NCBI GenBank assembly: GCA_945901855.1
Contig: CAMDLT010000017.1
Coordinates: 1 to 64,000 of the forward strand
From: Asaia bogorensis
GTDB lineage: Bacteria; Pseudomonadota; Alphaproteobacteria; CACIAM-22H2
DNA length: 64,000 bases
Reading direction: 5' to 3'
Part shown: positions 10,407-19,167 of the stretch, in pieces
How positions within the stretch are numbered: the stretch's first letter is position 1
How the letters are laid out: each line of letters begins with the position of its first letter
Notes under the pieces: generated by a model
What the model was told of the DNA's origin: nothing
Seen by the model: the letters and a program-made list of their open reading frames with translations, nothing else
Database searches by the model: none
Position numbers and translations under genes: made by a program

Positions 10407-11255
10407 ATGTTCAACAAGATTGCATTTGCCGTCGTTGCGGGATTGCTGGCCTTCGGGTCCGCCCTGCCCGCCGATGCACAGCAAAAACGCGTGCGCATCG
10501 GTAGCGAGGGCGCCTATGCGCCGTGGAACGCGACCGATACCGCCGGCAAACTTGTCGGGTTCGAAATCGACCTTGGCAACGAGATCTGCAAGCGCAAGAA
10601 CCTGCAGTGCGAGTGGGTTGCCCAGGCGTTCGACGGCATCATACCGGCCCTTAACGCCGGACGGTTCGATGCGATCATGGCGGGCATGTCGATCACGCCG
10701 CGGCGCCTCGAAACGATCGATTTCACTCAGCCCTATGCCGGTACGCCGAGCATTTTTGCAGTTCTCAAAAACACGCCAATGGCCGCTGCGATCGGCCCAG
10801 CAGGCGACCGCGTCGCGATGGACGGCGACTCGCCCGAGCGCAAGGCCGCGATCGACAAGATCTCGGCCGCTTTGCGCGGTAAGACCGTGGGCGTACAGCG
10901 CGCCACGATCCAGGAAGCCTTCCTCAACGATTACCTCAAAAACATCGTCACGATCCGCCTTTACGATACCAACGAAAACCTGCTGCTCGACATGAATGCA
11001 GGCCGTGTCGATGCGGGATTCGCGTCGTACTCCTACTGGCTGCCAGCAACCGAGAAGGATGCGGGCAAGAATCTTGCAATCGTCGGCAATGGATTTTCGG
11101 GTGGAGGTTTTGGGCGCGGCGTTGGGATTGGCGTGCGCAAAGGCGATGCGGAAACCAAGCGCCTGTTCGACGATGGGCTGAGCGAACTCAAGAAAGACGG
11201 CACGATAAAACGCCTCGCTTTGCAGTGGTTCAAGTTCGACGCGACGATCGACTAG
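10407..11255 (+). CDS. Polar amino-acid ABC transporter, periplasmic binding protein
   Basis: 282 residues with a clear Sec signal peptide (basic MFNK, hydrophobic AVVAGLLAFGSA, cleavage near ADAQQK). The mature part is a family 3 solute-binding protein: RIGSEGAYAPWNATD at the start, GFEIDLGNEIC, then AGRFDAIMAGMSITPRR. These features are shared with lysine/arginine/ornithine and histidine binders. AAGGAG stands nine bases before the ATG. The position after the hut genes suggests histidine or another basic amino acid as substrate; that is inference. Confidence 0.9.
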   Translation: MFNKIAFAVVAGLLAFGSALPADAQQKRVRIGSEGAYAPWNATDTAGKLVGFEIDLGNEICKRKNLQCEWVAQAFDGIIPALNAGRFDAIMAGMSITPRRLETIDFTQPYAGTPSIFAVLKNTPMAAAIGPAGDRVAMDGDSPERKAAIDKISAALRGKTVGVQRATIQEAFLNDYLKNIVTIRLYDTNENLLLDMNAGRVDAGFASYSYWLPATEKDAGKNLAIVGNGFSGGGFGRGVGIGVRKGDAETKRLFDDGLSELKKDGTIKRLALQWFKFDATID

Positions 11256-11258
11256 ACG

Positions 11259-11972
11259 TTGGCCGACGCGCTCGCACTGCTGGCATGGGGCGACAAAGGA
11301 TGGGGTGATGAAATGGCCTTCGGGGCGCTCGTCACCTTGTCCGTCGCCCTGTGTTCGTTTGCAATCAGCCTCGCGATCGGCACGTTGACGGCAGCAGCCA
11401 AGCTATCGGGCGTAGCGCCCGTACGCTGGACCGCTGACGCCTACATAATCTTGATGCGCGGCATTCCCGATCTGCTCGTCATATATTTGCTCTTTTTCGG
11501 CGGCTCGATGGCGCTTGGTTTCGTTGCAAAGATATTTGGCTATTACGGCTATATTGAACTGCCTGCCTTCGCGATAGGATCTCTAGCGATCGGCATCGCG
11601 TCGGGAGCTTATTCAGGCGAGGTCATTCGCGGCGCCTTCGAAGCGGTGCCCAAGGGGCAAATCGAAGCCGCGCGTGCTTGCGGCATATCGCGCCTGTTGA
11701 CCTTCCGACGCATTCAGGTGCCGCTTGCACTGCGCTACGCGCTGCCGGGCCTCGGCAATGCGTGGCAAGTGGTTCTCAAGGAAACCTCGTTGATCTCGGT
11801 GATCGGACTGGTCGAGATCATGCGCCAAGCCTCGATCGCGTCGGGATCGACGCAGCAGCCTTTCACGTTCTATTTCGTGGCCGCAATCGCTTACTTGGCG
11901 CTCACGCTAGTTTCCAATCGCGGCTTTGCAGCGGCTGAAATCTTCGCCCAACGCGGCGTACAGCGAGCCTAA
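11259..11972 (+). CDS. Polar amino-acid ABC transporter permease (HisQ-like)
   Basis: 237 residues, an inner-membrane permease with about five hydrophobic segments. The EAA loop is present (QIEAARACGISRLLTFRRIQVP). The start is a TTG only three bases after the binding-protein stop. It is preferred over a later ATG because it retains the WGDKGWGDEM lead that matches HisQ/OccQ-type proteins. It pairs with the following permease. Confidence 0.9.
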   Translation: MADALALLAWGDKGWGDEMAFGALVTLSVALCSFAISLAIGTLTAAAKLSGVAPVRWTADAYIILMRGIPDLLVIYLLFFGGSMALGFVAKIFGYYGYIELPAFAIGSLAIGIASGAYSGEVIRGAFEAVPKGQIEAARACGISRLLTFRRIQVPLALRYALPGLGNAWQVVLKETSLISVIGLVEIMRQASIASGSTQQPFTFYFVAAIAYLALTLVSNRGFAAAEIFAQRGVQRA

Positions 11973-11975
11973 GCG

Positions 11976-12686
11976 ATGCTTGATCTTGCCCTCATGCGCG
12001 AAGCTTTCCCGGCAATCTTGGGCGGGACGGGAACCGCCGTTCGGCTTGTTACGCAGGCGCTGTTTTGCGGCCTGTTTCTGGCAGTCGCCACGGCCCTCGC
12101 AGCCCTCTCGCGATGGCAAGTTTTGCGTTGGCTCGCTCAAGCCTACGTCTTTTGCTTTCGCGGCACACCGCTGCTGGTGCAGATATTTTTGATCTACTAC
12201 GGCCTCGGGCAGTTCCCGGCCGTGCGCGAATCGTTTTTATGGCCGGTGCTGCGCGAACCCTGGTGGTGCGCGCTACTCGCCCTCTCGCTCAACACTGGCG
12301 CCTATACGGGCGAGATTGTGCGCGGCGCCCTGCTGTCGGTGCCTGCGGGCCAGATAGAAGCCGCGCGCGCGGCTGGCATGTCCGGTTTGCTGCTCTATCG
12401 GCGCATCGTCGGTCCGGTCGCCTTGCGTCAGGCCCTGCCCGCCTATTCCAATGAAGTCGTTTCTATGGTCAAGGCGACGGCGCTAGCCTCGACAATCACG
12501 ATTATGGAAATCACGGGTATCGCGCGGAAGTTCATCTCCGAGACCTACAAGCCGATCGAAATTTTTCTGGTCGCGGGCGCGATCTATCTGGTGCTTAATT
12601 TTATCGCAGCCCGCCTGCTGCGCCTGCTCAAATGGCATCTTAGTCCGCATCTGCGCACGATTGCATCGACACAGCCGAAAAATTAA
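11976..12686 (+). CDS. Polar amino-acid ABC transporter permease (HisM-like)
   Basis: 236 residues, the second permease of the four-gene transporter. The segment FCFRGTPLLVQIFLIYYGLGQ near residue 55 and the EAA loop QIEAARAAGMSGLLLYRRIVGP identify it as a HisM/OccM-type subunit. It starts three bases after the upstream permease stop and ends the operon; 105 AT-rich bases follow before the next gene. Confidence 0.9.
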   Translation: MLDLALMREAFPAILGGTGTAVRLVTQALFCGLFLAVATALAALSRWQVLRWLAQAYVFCFRGTPLLVQIFLIYYGLGQFPAVRESFLWPVLREPWWCALLALSLNTGAYTGEIVRGALLSVPAGQIEAARAAGMSGLLLYRRIVGPVALRQALPAYSNEVVSMVKATALASTITIMEITGIARKFISETYKPIEIFLVAGAIYLVLNFIAARLLRLLKWHLSPHLRTIASTQPKN

Positions 12687-12791
12687 CTGTCAAAAGATGT
12701 GATATTTGCATTTTGCGGCGGTATTTTAGGTGACAGTCATCCGATCCTACCGCAAGTTAGGGGATAATCTAAACTCACAAATCGTAAATAA

Positions 12792-14000
12792 ATGTCAAAA
12801 GATGATATCTCCCCGAACGACCTAGACGACGTTCGCAAATATCTCGCGGCGACTAAGGCGGCGTTGGTCAGCGCCCCCAACAAGCCTCACGATCTGTCGC
12901 ATCGAAACTTGGCGAAGGCCAATTTCGAAGGGCGCTCCCTCGCACGCGCGCGCATGATGGGCTCTGATCTACGCGAGGCGCGCCTAGCGCGCGCGGATCT
13001 GAACGAGGCGGATCTGTTCGGCGCCAATATGACCGGGGCCGATATGAACGGCGCCAATCTCTCGAATGCTGTCCTGCGGGGCGCTTCGCTACGCGGTGCC
13101 AACATGAACGGCGCTAATCTGTCGGGGGCCGATTTCCGCGGTGGCGTGATGATGGGCCAGTCGGGCCAGGGCCGCACGGGGCTCGAAATCACGGACCTGA
13201 CCGACTGTCTTGCCGACTACGCAACTGCATCGCGCGCCCAGATGGCCGGCGTGGATCTGTCAGGAGCAAGTTTCCAAGGTGCCAATTTAGAGGGAGCGAT
13301 CCTGTTCGGGGCAAACTTGGCGAACACCAATCTCGCCTTCGCAAATTTGCGCGGCGCTGATCTGTCCGATGCAAGGCTCGGCAAAACATCTCTGATCGGC
13401 GCCGACCTTTCCAACGCAAGATTGGCAAATGCCAAAGCGGACGGAGCAAATTTTTCGGGCGCCAATCTGACGAATGTCGACACCAAGACCTTCGATTTGG
13501 CGCGATCGATTGTTGCGGCAAGGCCGCCGCTCCTGGGTCGCGATAAATTGCCAGCCTCGCTCAAGGCAGCCTTCGAGAGCCACGCGCATTGGCTCGCCAG
13601 CATCGGGCGGAACGGCACACAGGCCTATCTTGAGGGCGCGGATTTAAGTTATTTCGACTTGTCGGGTATGGACCTTTCCGGTGCCGTGCTGCGCAATGCC
13701 AAGTTCGTCGGCGCAAATCTGGCAGGCGCTGTCTTGCTGCTCGCCAATCTGCGTGGTGCCGATTTTTTCCATGCCGACTTGAGCGGCGCGAAGCTGCACG
13801 GCGCCATGTTTGACGGAGCCAAATTGCGCGAAACCGAACTTGCTGGCGCCAAGGCCCTGCCGATGCCCATCGCCAATCCCGACGGGTCATCTTCGACACG
13901 CACGCAGCCTACCAGCTTCGTACGTGCCGACCTAACGGGCGCAAAAACCAAGGGCTTCGACATGTCGCAAGCAAATCTCGAAGGCGCCGCGCTTCCCTGA
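12792..14000 (+). CDS. Pentapeptide-repeat protein
   Basis: 402 residues. Three blocks of A(D/N)LxG-type five-residue repeats (about residues 30-125, 155-235 and 275-400) predict right-handed quadrilateral beta-helices, broken by two non-repeat linkers. A short charged N-terminus precedes the repeats. No signal peptide or membrane segment is visible. Pentapeptide proteins include gyrase-protecting mimics such as Qnr, but this one is longer and interrupted, so no function is assigned. It ends five bases from the convergent cyclase gene. Confidence 0.9.
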   Translation: MSKDDISPNDLDDVRKYLAATKAALVSAPNKPHDLSHRNLAKANFEGRSLARARMMGSDLREARLARADLNEADLFGANMTGADMNGANLSNAVLRGASLRGANMNGANLSGADFRGGVMMGQSGQGRTGLEITDLTDCLADYATASRAQMAGVDLSGASFQGANLEGAILFGANLANTNLAFANLRGADLSDARLGKTSLIGADLSNARLANAKADGANFSGANLTNVDTKTFDLARSIVAARPPLLGRDKLPASLKAAFESHAHWLASIGRNGTQAYLEGADLSYFDLSGMDLSGAVLRNAKFVGANLAGAVLLLANLRGADFFHADLSGAKLHGAMFDGAKLRETELAGAKALPMPIANPDGSSSTRTQPTSFVRADLTGAKTKGFDMSQANLEGAALP

Positions 14001-14004
14001 TGCG

Positions 14005-15123
14005 TTAACCTGCGGGGCGCGTTTGGGTCAGTTCAGCATGCTGCAGCCCGCAAAAATAGGGTTCGACTCCGTCCAAAAACGCGTTGAGCTTCATATTGAA
14101 GCAAAAATGCGCGAGGCCGTGTTTGTCGACAACGCGAATTTTTTGGCGCTGAAAGCGACCGTCGGGCATACGGCGGCCTGTGAGATAGAGCGCCGTGCGA
14201 TCGATGCGATGTCCCATCACCGGCAGCCCGACGAGCTTTTGTAGGCCCTGCGCCACGCGCTCGATGAACTGCTCTTCGTCGAGCCAATCATTGGTTTCAC
14301 TGTCCCAACGCTGGAAGGCACCGATCAGTATCTGGTCGGCGCGGCAGTTGGCGACCAAGCGCGCGACTTGGATCGTCACGTCGCCGACAATGAAATCGTT
14401 GCGACTGCCGCCGCTGCGCTCGGGCTGGCCGTAATTATAGTGGCTGCCGAGCCCGAGTGCCGTGCGCATCACAGGCACCGCCAAGGGCGAGGCGATCGTG
14501 CGTTTGAGGGCGGCATAAAAGATCGCAAACAGCACGTATCCCAGAACCAGATCGATGTCGGCATCTACGCCCTTCCGGTCGTTCCAAACATAGAATCCAT
14601 CGCCGGTGGTGGAGCGGCGCATGTCGAACTTAATTGCGTGTGCGTTTGCAGTTTCGGCCGCAATGTTGAGCGCAAATTCGAGCGTCGCAAGTTGGCTTGC
14701 CTGCTGTTCGGGCAACAGCTTGGAGAACCCAACGATGTCGAGTAGCAGTACCGCGCGCTGGTCGGTTTTGGTTACCGCGAACGGAGCGAATAAAGATTCG
14801 ACAAGCCCGACTGGTGTGGATCCGGGGCCGACGCCGATCGGCTGCGACAAACGCACGTCGAGCGGATGGGCCTGGAAGAGTTCGGCCAACTCGTCGAAGG
14901 TTTTGTCGCCCATGCGCCGTTCGCCGACGAACAAGCGGCGCGGCGGATCCTTGATCTCGAAGATTCGAATTTTTGGCACGGTCAGGATTTCAAGTCCCGT
15001 CGCGGTGGGTCGCCACGCGACCAGGGCATTGGAACCGAACCGCCAGACAGCAAAAAGCGTGCGGTTCAGCTCCCCCAGTATCTCAGGCGCAACTTGCGAA
15101 TGAAGAGGCGTATCGTTGGACAT
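14005..15123 (-). CDS. Divergent class III nucleotide cyclase-like protein
   Basis: 372 residues. A cyclase homology domain spans about residues 120-300: AVLLLDIVGFSKLLP carries the first metal Asp, and TTGDGFYVWN the second. NDFIVGDVTIQVARLV matches the 'GDxVNxAAR' catalytic strand, but the usual Asn is replaced by Ile while the Arg is kept, so activity may be weak or altered. The roughly 115-residue N-terminal part has no family I recognise, and there are no membrane segments. It is the third gene of the minus-strand trio after the radical SAM and Smr-like genes, with 38 bases between it and its upstream neighbour. Confidence 0.75.
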   Translation of the reverse strand: MSNDTPLHSQVAPEILGELNRTLFAVWRFGSNALVAWRPTATGLEILTVPKIRIFEIKDPPRRLFVGERRMGDKTFDELAELFQAHPLDVRLSQPIGVGPGSTPVGLVESLFAPFAVTKTDQRAVLLLDIVGFSKLLPEQQASQLATLEFALNIAAETANAHAIKFDMRRSTTGDGFYVWNDRKGVDADIDLVLGYVLFAIFYAALKRTIASPLAVPVMRTALGLGSHYNYGQPERSGGSRNDFIVGDVTIQVARLVANCRADQILIGAFQRWDSETNDWLDEEQFIERVAQGLQKLVGLPVMGHRIDRTALYLTGRRMPDGRFQRQKIRVVDKHGLAHFCFNMKLNAFLDGVEPYFCGLQHAELTQTRPAG

Positions 15124-15161
15124 GGCCGAGTACGACTATACACAGATTTTTCGATACCGAA

Positions 15162-15479
15162 CTATCCCATCCCCAGATCCACGAAATACCCGCTACCGGG
15201 CGGCTCGGACAATGGCGAGAAGGCAAAAATCCGCCCCGCGCGCTTAGCCTCAAGCAGATAGCGCCCCACCGGCAAGAACAGCGTTTCACCCCTCCCCGGA
15301 ATTGGCGAATCGATTCGCACAGCGTAAAGCTGTGGCCCCGGTATGATGCGTTGGTCGACAAGTCGTCGCAGTTTTTCGAGTGCTGCCTCGCGCGCAAACC
15401 CGCGCAGATCGAGTTCGGCTTCGACTGACGGCGTCTTGCCCAGCAGGTGCAGCGCCTGTTCGGGATCGAGATGTGGCAT
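15162..15479 (-). CDS. Small Smr-like protein
   Basis: 105 residues. The core (VEAELDLRGFAREAALEKL, then PGRG and a GSGYFVDLG ending) follows the layout of Smr domains, which usually read LDLHG … GxG … GGxGVTxV and bind or cut nucleic acid. The Smr histidine is replaced by Arg, so the assignment is tentative. The ATG abuts the radical SAM stop with no spacing, which implies translational coupling. Confidence 0.6.
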   Translation of the reverse strand: MPHLDPEQALHLLGKTPSVEAELDLRGFAREAALEKLRRLVDQRIIPGPQLYAVRIDSPIPGRGETLFLPVGRYLLEAKRAGRIFAFSPLSEPPGSGYFVDLGMG

Positions 15480-17462
15480 CTAAAAATGGCCCGCCAAATG
15501 GCGCGCCAGCGCCTTGTTGCCGTAAAGATAGGCGCCCTTCTTGTTGCCGTACCAAACCACCTCGCGGCACCAATCGTCAAAATTTGGCCACGTCTCTTGC
15601 GAGCGCGCAATGCGATAGACGACCGCTTCGTCGACTAAATCTTCGCTACGCCCTTCGAGCACGGCGCGATAATAGGGGTAAAGATCGCTTGCCAGCCGTA
15701 CCTCGGTATCGGCAAGCGTTCCCGGCTCCTTTACTAGCGCGCGGTTGAGGCGGAACGCGTCGGCCACGGTCTCGCGCGGGATCAATGCGCGGTTGCCCGC
15801 AATCGCGGCGAAGACCAGCCGTTCAGCTTCTTCGTAGAACGCGTCGAGCTTGCCGTTTTTGACAAGGTCGATGAACACATATTCGTCGGCTGGCCAATGG
15901 ATGCCAAGCCATTCGGCCGAATACACATATTCGACCTCGCCATTCTGGATCTGCAGCGCGTAGTCGTCGAAGAAGGCGCGAATGGCGCCGAGCGTCGGAT
16001 AGAGCTTGGGATCCGCCTCGAAAAATGCGTCGAGAAGGCGACGGTAGGGCACCGCGCATTTTTCGTGCGCGACCAGGATCGGGATCTGCAAAAGCTTGTT
16101 GTAGTGTACCAGTGCTGCCATCCACGCGTAGCTGCGCGCACGCCGCCATTCGGCCGCCGGCATCGACGCGGTTTCCACGACCAGATCCTGCACCTCGTAG
16201 ATTCCGTCGGGGTCGATCTCCATTGAGCCATGGATATTGACGATGCGCGTTTCGACCGTCCGCATGCCGAACTTGGCCTGATAGGCGGGATCGCCCATTT
16301 CGGCATTGGGGAGGATCGACAGATTGTTGAACTGGATGCGGTTGTGCTGGCCGTTGTCCATCAGCCACACGATGCCATCGACCCAACTGTCGAACGTCTC
16401 ACCGGGCAGTCCCAGGATCAGATCCGAATAGGTCTCTACGCGGTCGCGCGTGAAGCGGCGCTGCAGTTCCTCGTAGGTATCGAGTGCGATGTTCTGCCGC
16501 TTGATCGCCTTGAGCGTGCCAGGATCTAGCGACTGCATCGATAGCGTGACACCCTTGTTCATGCCTGCATCCGACAGGATCTTCTGCGTTAGATACGCGC
16601 GGTCGGTCGCGTTCTTGGTGTTTTGTACCGACACGGCTTTGGGATAGCCTACGGCTGCCTTCGAGCGCGCCAGCGCTTCGGCAAGCTGGATATCGCGCGC
16701 GAGAATGCCGAAGTTAGCGTCGCAGCAGAAAATGAATTCGATTTTGTGGCGTGCAAACCAATCGATTTCGCCTTCCAAGCGCGCAAGGTCGAACTGAAAA
16801 ACCTTGGCTTGCGTGGCCGAGCCCCAGTCGCAAAAAGTGCATTGGAACGGACAGCCGCGGTTAGTTTCCCACAGCACGATCCAGTTTTCACTTGGGCGCG
16901 CTTGCATGAGCGGCGCGAACGTGCCGTCCAGATAGGGTGACGGTATGTCGGCCAGTTCGCGGATGCGCGGCCCCTTTGCCTGCACGACGAATACGCCGTC
17001 CTTAAGGTACGACAGATTCGCTATCCCCTCCCAGCTTCGTGCGGGATAGGTTTCGAGCAGTTTGACGAAAGCGTTTTCGCCTTCGCCATTGACCGCGACG
17101 TCGACATAGGGATGCATGCGCAAGAATTCTTCGCTGCGATCCGGTACCTGCGGCCCGCCGAATACGACTAGAATATCGGGCTTGCGGTCCTTCAGGCGCT
17201 TGGCGATCGCCAGCGACAATCTGATGTTCCAAACATAGCAAGAGAAGCCGACGATATCGGCCGCAATTAGTTCGTCGACCGCCGCTTCCACGCGCATTCG
17301 CTTGTACACAGGCAACAAAAAATCGAACCGCTCGGCGTTTGCCGCGTATCGGCGCACATGCGCTTCCAGCAAGCCCACCGCATAGGGCAGATAATTTTGC
17401 CCCGAAAAACTATTGTTGATCTGAACCAATCCCACGCGACAGCGCGGCGGTTGCGGCTGCAT
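15480..17462 (-). CDS. B12-binding-type radical SAM protein
   Basis: About 660 residues. The N-terminal 150 residues resemble the cobalamin-binding Rossmann domain (LVQINNSFSGQNYLPYAVG, DIVGFSCYVWN, VFGGPQVPDR) but lack a DxHxxG base-off motif. A radical SAM core follows, with the cluster motif CPFQCTFCDWG near residues 204-213 and DANFGILARD, typical of this superfamily. The remaining 250 residues are a long, uncharacterised C-terminal region. Start ATG at 17462 has AAAAAGG upstream; a TTG seven codons earlier is possible. The reaction is unknown. Confidence 0.85.
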   Translation of the reverse strand: MQPQPPRCRVGLVQINNSFSGQNYLPYAVGLLEAHVRRYAANAERFDFLLPVYKRMRVEAAVDELIAADIVGFSCYVWNIRLSLAIAKRLKDRKPDILVVFGGPQVPDRSEEFLRMHPYVDVAVNGEGENAFVKLLETYPARSWEGIANLSYLKDGVFVVQAKGPRIRELADIPSPYLDGTFAPLMQARPSENWIVLWETNRGCPFQCTFCDWGSATQAKVFQFDLARLEGEIDWFARHKIEFIFCCDANFGILARDIQLAEALARSKAAVGYPKAVSVQNTKNATDRAYLTQKILSDAGMNKGVTLSMQSLDPGTLKAIKRQNIALDTYEELQRRFTRDRVETYSDLILGLPGETFDSWVDGIVWLMDNGQHNRIQFNNLSILPNAEMGDPAYQAKFGMRTVETRIVNIHGSMEIDPDGIYEVQDLVVETASMPAAEWRRARSYAWMAALVHYNKLLQIPILVAHEKCAVPYRRLLDAFFEADPKLYPTLGAIRAFFDDYALQIQNGEVEYVYSAEWLGIHWPADEYVFIDLVKNGKLDAFYEEAERLVFAAIAGNRALIPRETVADAFRLNRALVKEPGTLADTEVRLASDLYPYYRAVLEGRSEDLVDEAVVYRIARSQETWPNFDDWCREVVWYGNKKGAYLYGNKALARHLAGHF

Positions 17463-17563
17463 CGAATCCGGCCTTTTTGGCAATGCGACAACGACGATGG
17501 TGCCGTAATTAAACTAAAATGTCTAAAATTAGATTAATTTCGCCTTAACGACCTTTTTCATCT

Positions 17564-17581
17564 GGCTTTTCCGTAAAAGCC
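17564..17581. other. Perfect 7-bp hairpin in divergent promoter region
   Basis: GGCTTTT, a four-base loop, then AAAAGCC. It lies in the AT-rich stretch between the divergent radical SAM gene and the HAAT transporter operon. It could be an operator or part of a leader; neither strand shows a following T-tract strong enough for a terminator. Confidence 0.3.
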
Positions 17582-17690
17582 ATTGGCGCTAAAGGCCATG
17601 CACCGCGATTGCACCGGTCTCAGTCCTTCTATACACAAGATATATCCGCGCAATTAGACGCGGCGCGCGCAGGAAGAGAAAACGGACGGC

Positions 17691-18443
17691 GTGGCCGATT
17701 ACATTCTGGAAACCGACGGGCTGACCAAAGAATTTCGCGGCTTCGTCGCGGTGAATGGGGTTTCGTTGCGGGTCAAGCGCAACACCATCCATGCGCTTAT
17801 CGGCCCCAACGGGGCGGGCAAAACCACCTGCTTCAACCTTCTGACCAAGTTTCTAGATCCCACGCGTGGCGCCATTCGCTACAAAGGGCGCGATATTACG
17901 CGCCTCAAACCCGCCGACATTGCGCGCCAGGGTCTTGTCCGGTCGTTCCAGATTTCGGCGGTGTTTCCACATCTGACCGTGCTCGAGAATGTACGCGTAG
18001 CGTTGCAGCGCCAGCGTGGCAATTCCTTCGATTTTTGGCGCTCGGAACGCGTGCTCGATGAGTATAACGGGCGCGCGCGCGAGTTGATTGACTGGGTCGG
18101 GTTGTCCGAATTTTCCGACGCGATCGCGGTCGAGATGCCCTACGGACGCAAACGCGCACTCGAAATTGCCACCACCCTCGCGCTCGATCCGGAGATGATG
18201 CTGCTCGACGAACCCACCGCCGGCATGGGCCACGAAGACGTCGGCCGCGTGTCGGCCCTCATCAAGCGCGTCGCGCAAGGGCGTACGGTGCTGATGGTCG
18301 AGCACAATCTGTCGGTCGTCTCGGACCTGTCGGACACGATCACGGTGCTGGCACGCGGTGAAGTCTTGGCTGAAGGCGATTACGCAGCCGTTTCGAAAAA
18401 TCCGGACGTGATCCAAGCCTACATGGGGGCCGGCGATGTCTGA
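17691..18443 (+). CDS. HAAT-family ABC transporter ATP-binding protein (LivG-like)
   Basis: 250 residues from a GTG start. It is the first of two ATPases of a branched-chain-amino-acid-type importer. Walker A is GPNGAGKTTCFN, the signature is the LivG variant MPYGRKRALEIATTLA, and Walker B is MMLLDEPTAGMGHED. The coding end overlaps the livF-like start by eight bases. This is the first gene of the operon ATPase-ATPase-binding protein-permease-permease. Confidence 0.92.
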   Translation: MADYILETDGLTKEFRGFVAVNGVSLRVKRNTIHALIGPNGAGKTTCFNLLTKFLDPTRGAIRYKGRDITRLKPADIARQGLVRSFQISAVFPHLTVLENVRVALQRQRGNSFDFWRSERVLDEYNGRARELIDWVGLSEFSDAIAVEMPYGRKRALEIATTLALDPEMMLLDEPTAGMGHEDVGRVSALIKRVAQGRTVLMVEHNLSVVSDLSDTITVLARGEVLAEGDYAAVSKNPDVIQAYMGAGDV

Positions 18444-19140
18444 CGCCATGCTTCAGGTCGACGATCTACATGCTTGGTACGGCGAGAGCCATATCCTGCA
18501 CGGGGTTCGCTTCCAGATTTCCAAGGGCGAAGTCGTGACGCTGCTCGGCCGCAACGGGGCTGGCAAAACTACGACCATGAAATCGATCATGGGACTCGTC
18601 GCCAACCGCACGGGCAAGATCGCGTTCGAAGGCGTGGAAACGATCGCGCTGCCATCCTACAAGATCGCGCGTCTGGGATTGGCTTTTTGCCCCGAAGAAC
18701 GCGGCATCTTCGCCTCGCTCGACGTCAAAGAGAACCTGATGCTACCGCCCACGATCGCGCCGGGCGGTCTGTCGGTCGATACGATTTTCGAATTGTTTCC
18801 AAATTTGCGCGAACGCCTGGCCAGCCAGGGCACCAAATTGTCGGGCGGCGAGCAGCAGATGCTCGCGATCGGGAGGATCCTGCGCACCGGCGCAAAACTT
18901 CTGTTGCTCGACGAGCCGACAGAAGGTTTGGCTCCCGTCATCGTACAGCAAATCGGTCGCACGATCCGGCGCTTGAAGAACGAAGGTTTTACCATTTTGC
19001 TGGTCGAGCAAAATTTTCGTTTCGCTGCAACCGTCGCCGACCGGCATTACGTGATGGAACATGGCCATATCGTCGACGAGTTCGCCAACAGCGACCTTGC
19101 CGCGAACATGGAAAAGCTCCACGAGTATCTGGGCGTCTGA
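18436..19140 (+). CDS. HAAT-family ABC transporter ATP-binding protein (LivF-like)
   Basis: 234 residues. Walker A is GRNGAGKTTTMK, the signature is LSGGEQQMLAIGR and Walker B is LLLLDEPTEGLAP, the typical LivF set. It pairs with the LivG-like ATPase at the inner membrane. It overlaps that gene by eight bases and is followed 27 bases later by the binding-protein gene. Confidence 0.92.
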   Translation: MSDAMLQVDDLHAWYGESHILHGVRFQISKGEVVTLLGRNGAGKTTTMKSIMGLVANRTGKIAFEGVETIALPSYKIARLGLAFCPEERGIFASLDVKENLMLPPTIAPGGLSVDTIFELFPNLRERLASQGTKLSGGEQQMLAIGRILRTGAKLLLLDEPTEGLAPVIVQQIGRTIRRLKNEGFTILLVEQNFRFAATVADRHYVMEHGHIVDEFANSDLAANMEKLHEYLGV

Positions 19141-19167
19141 AAAACTACAAAAAGGGAGGGAACTGTC

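Noticed and set aside
12900-13990. Tandem DNA repeats that might be a CRISPR or satellite
   Set aside because: The periodicity is 15 bases and follows the five-residue protein repeat. There are no identical repeats or spacers.
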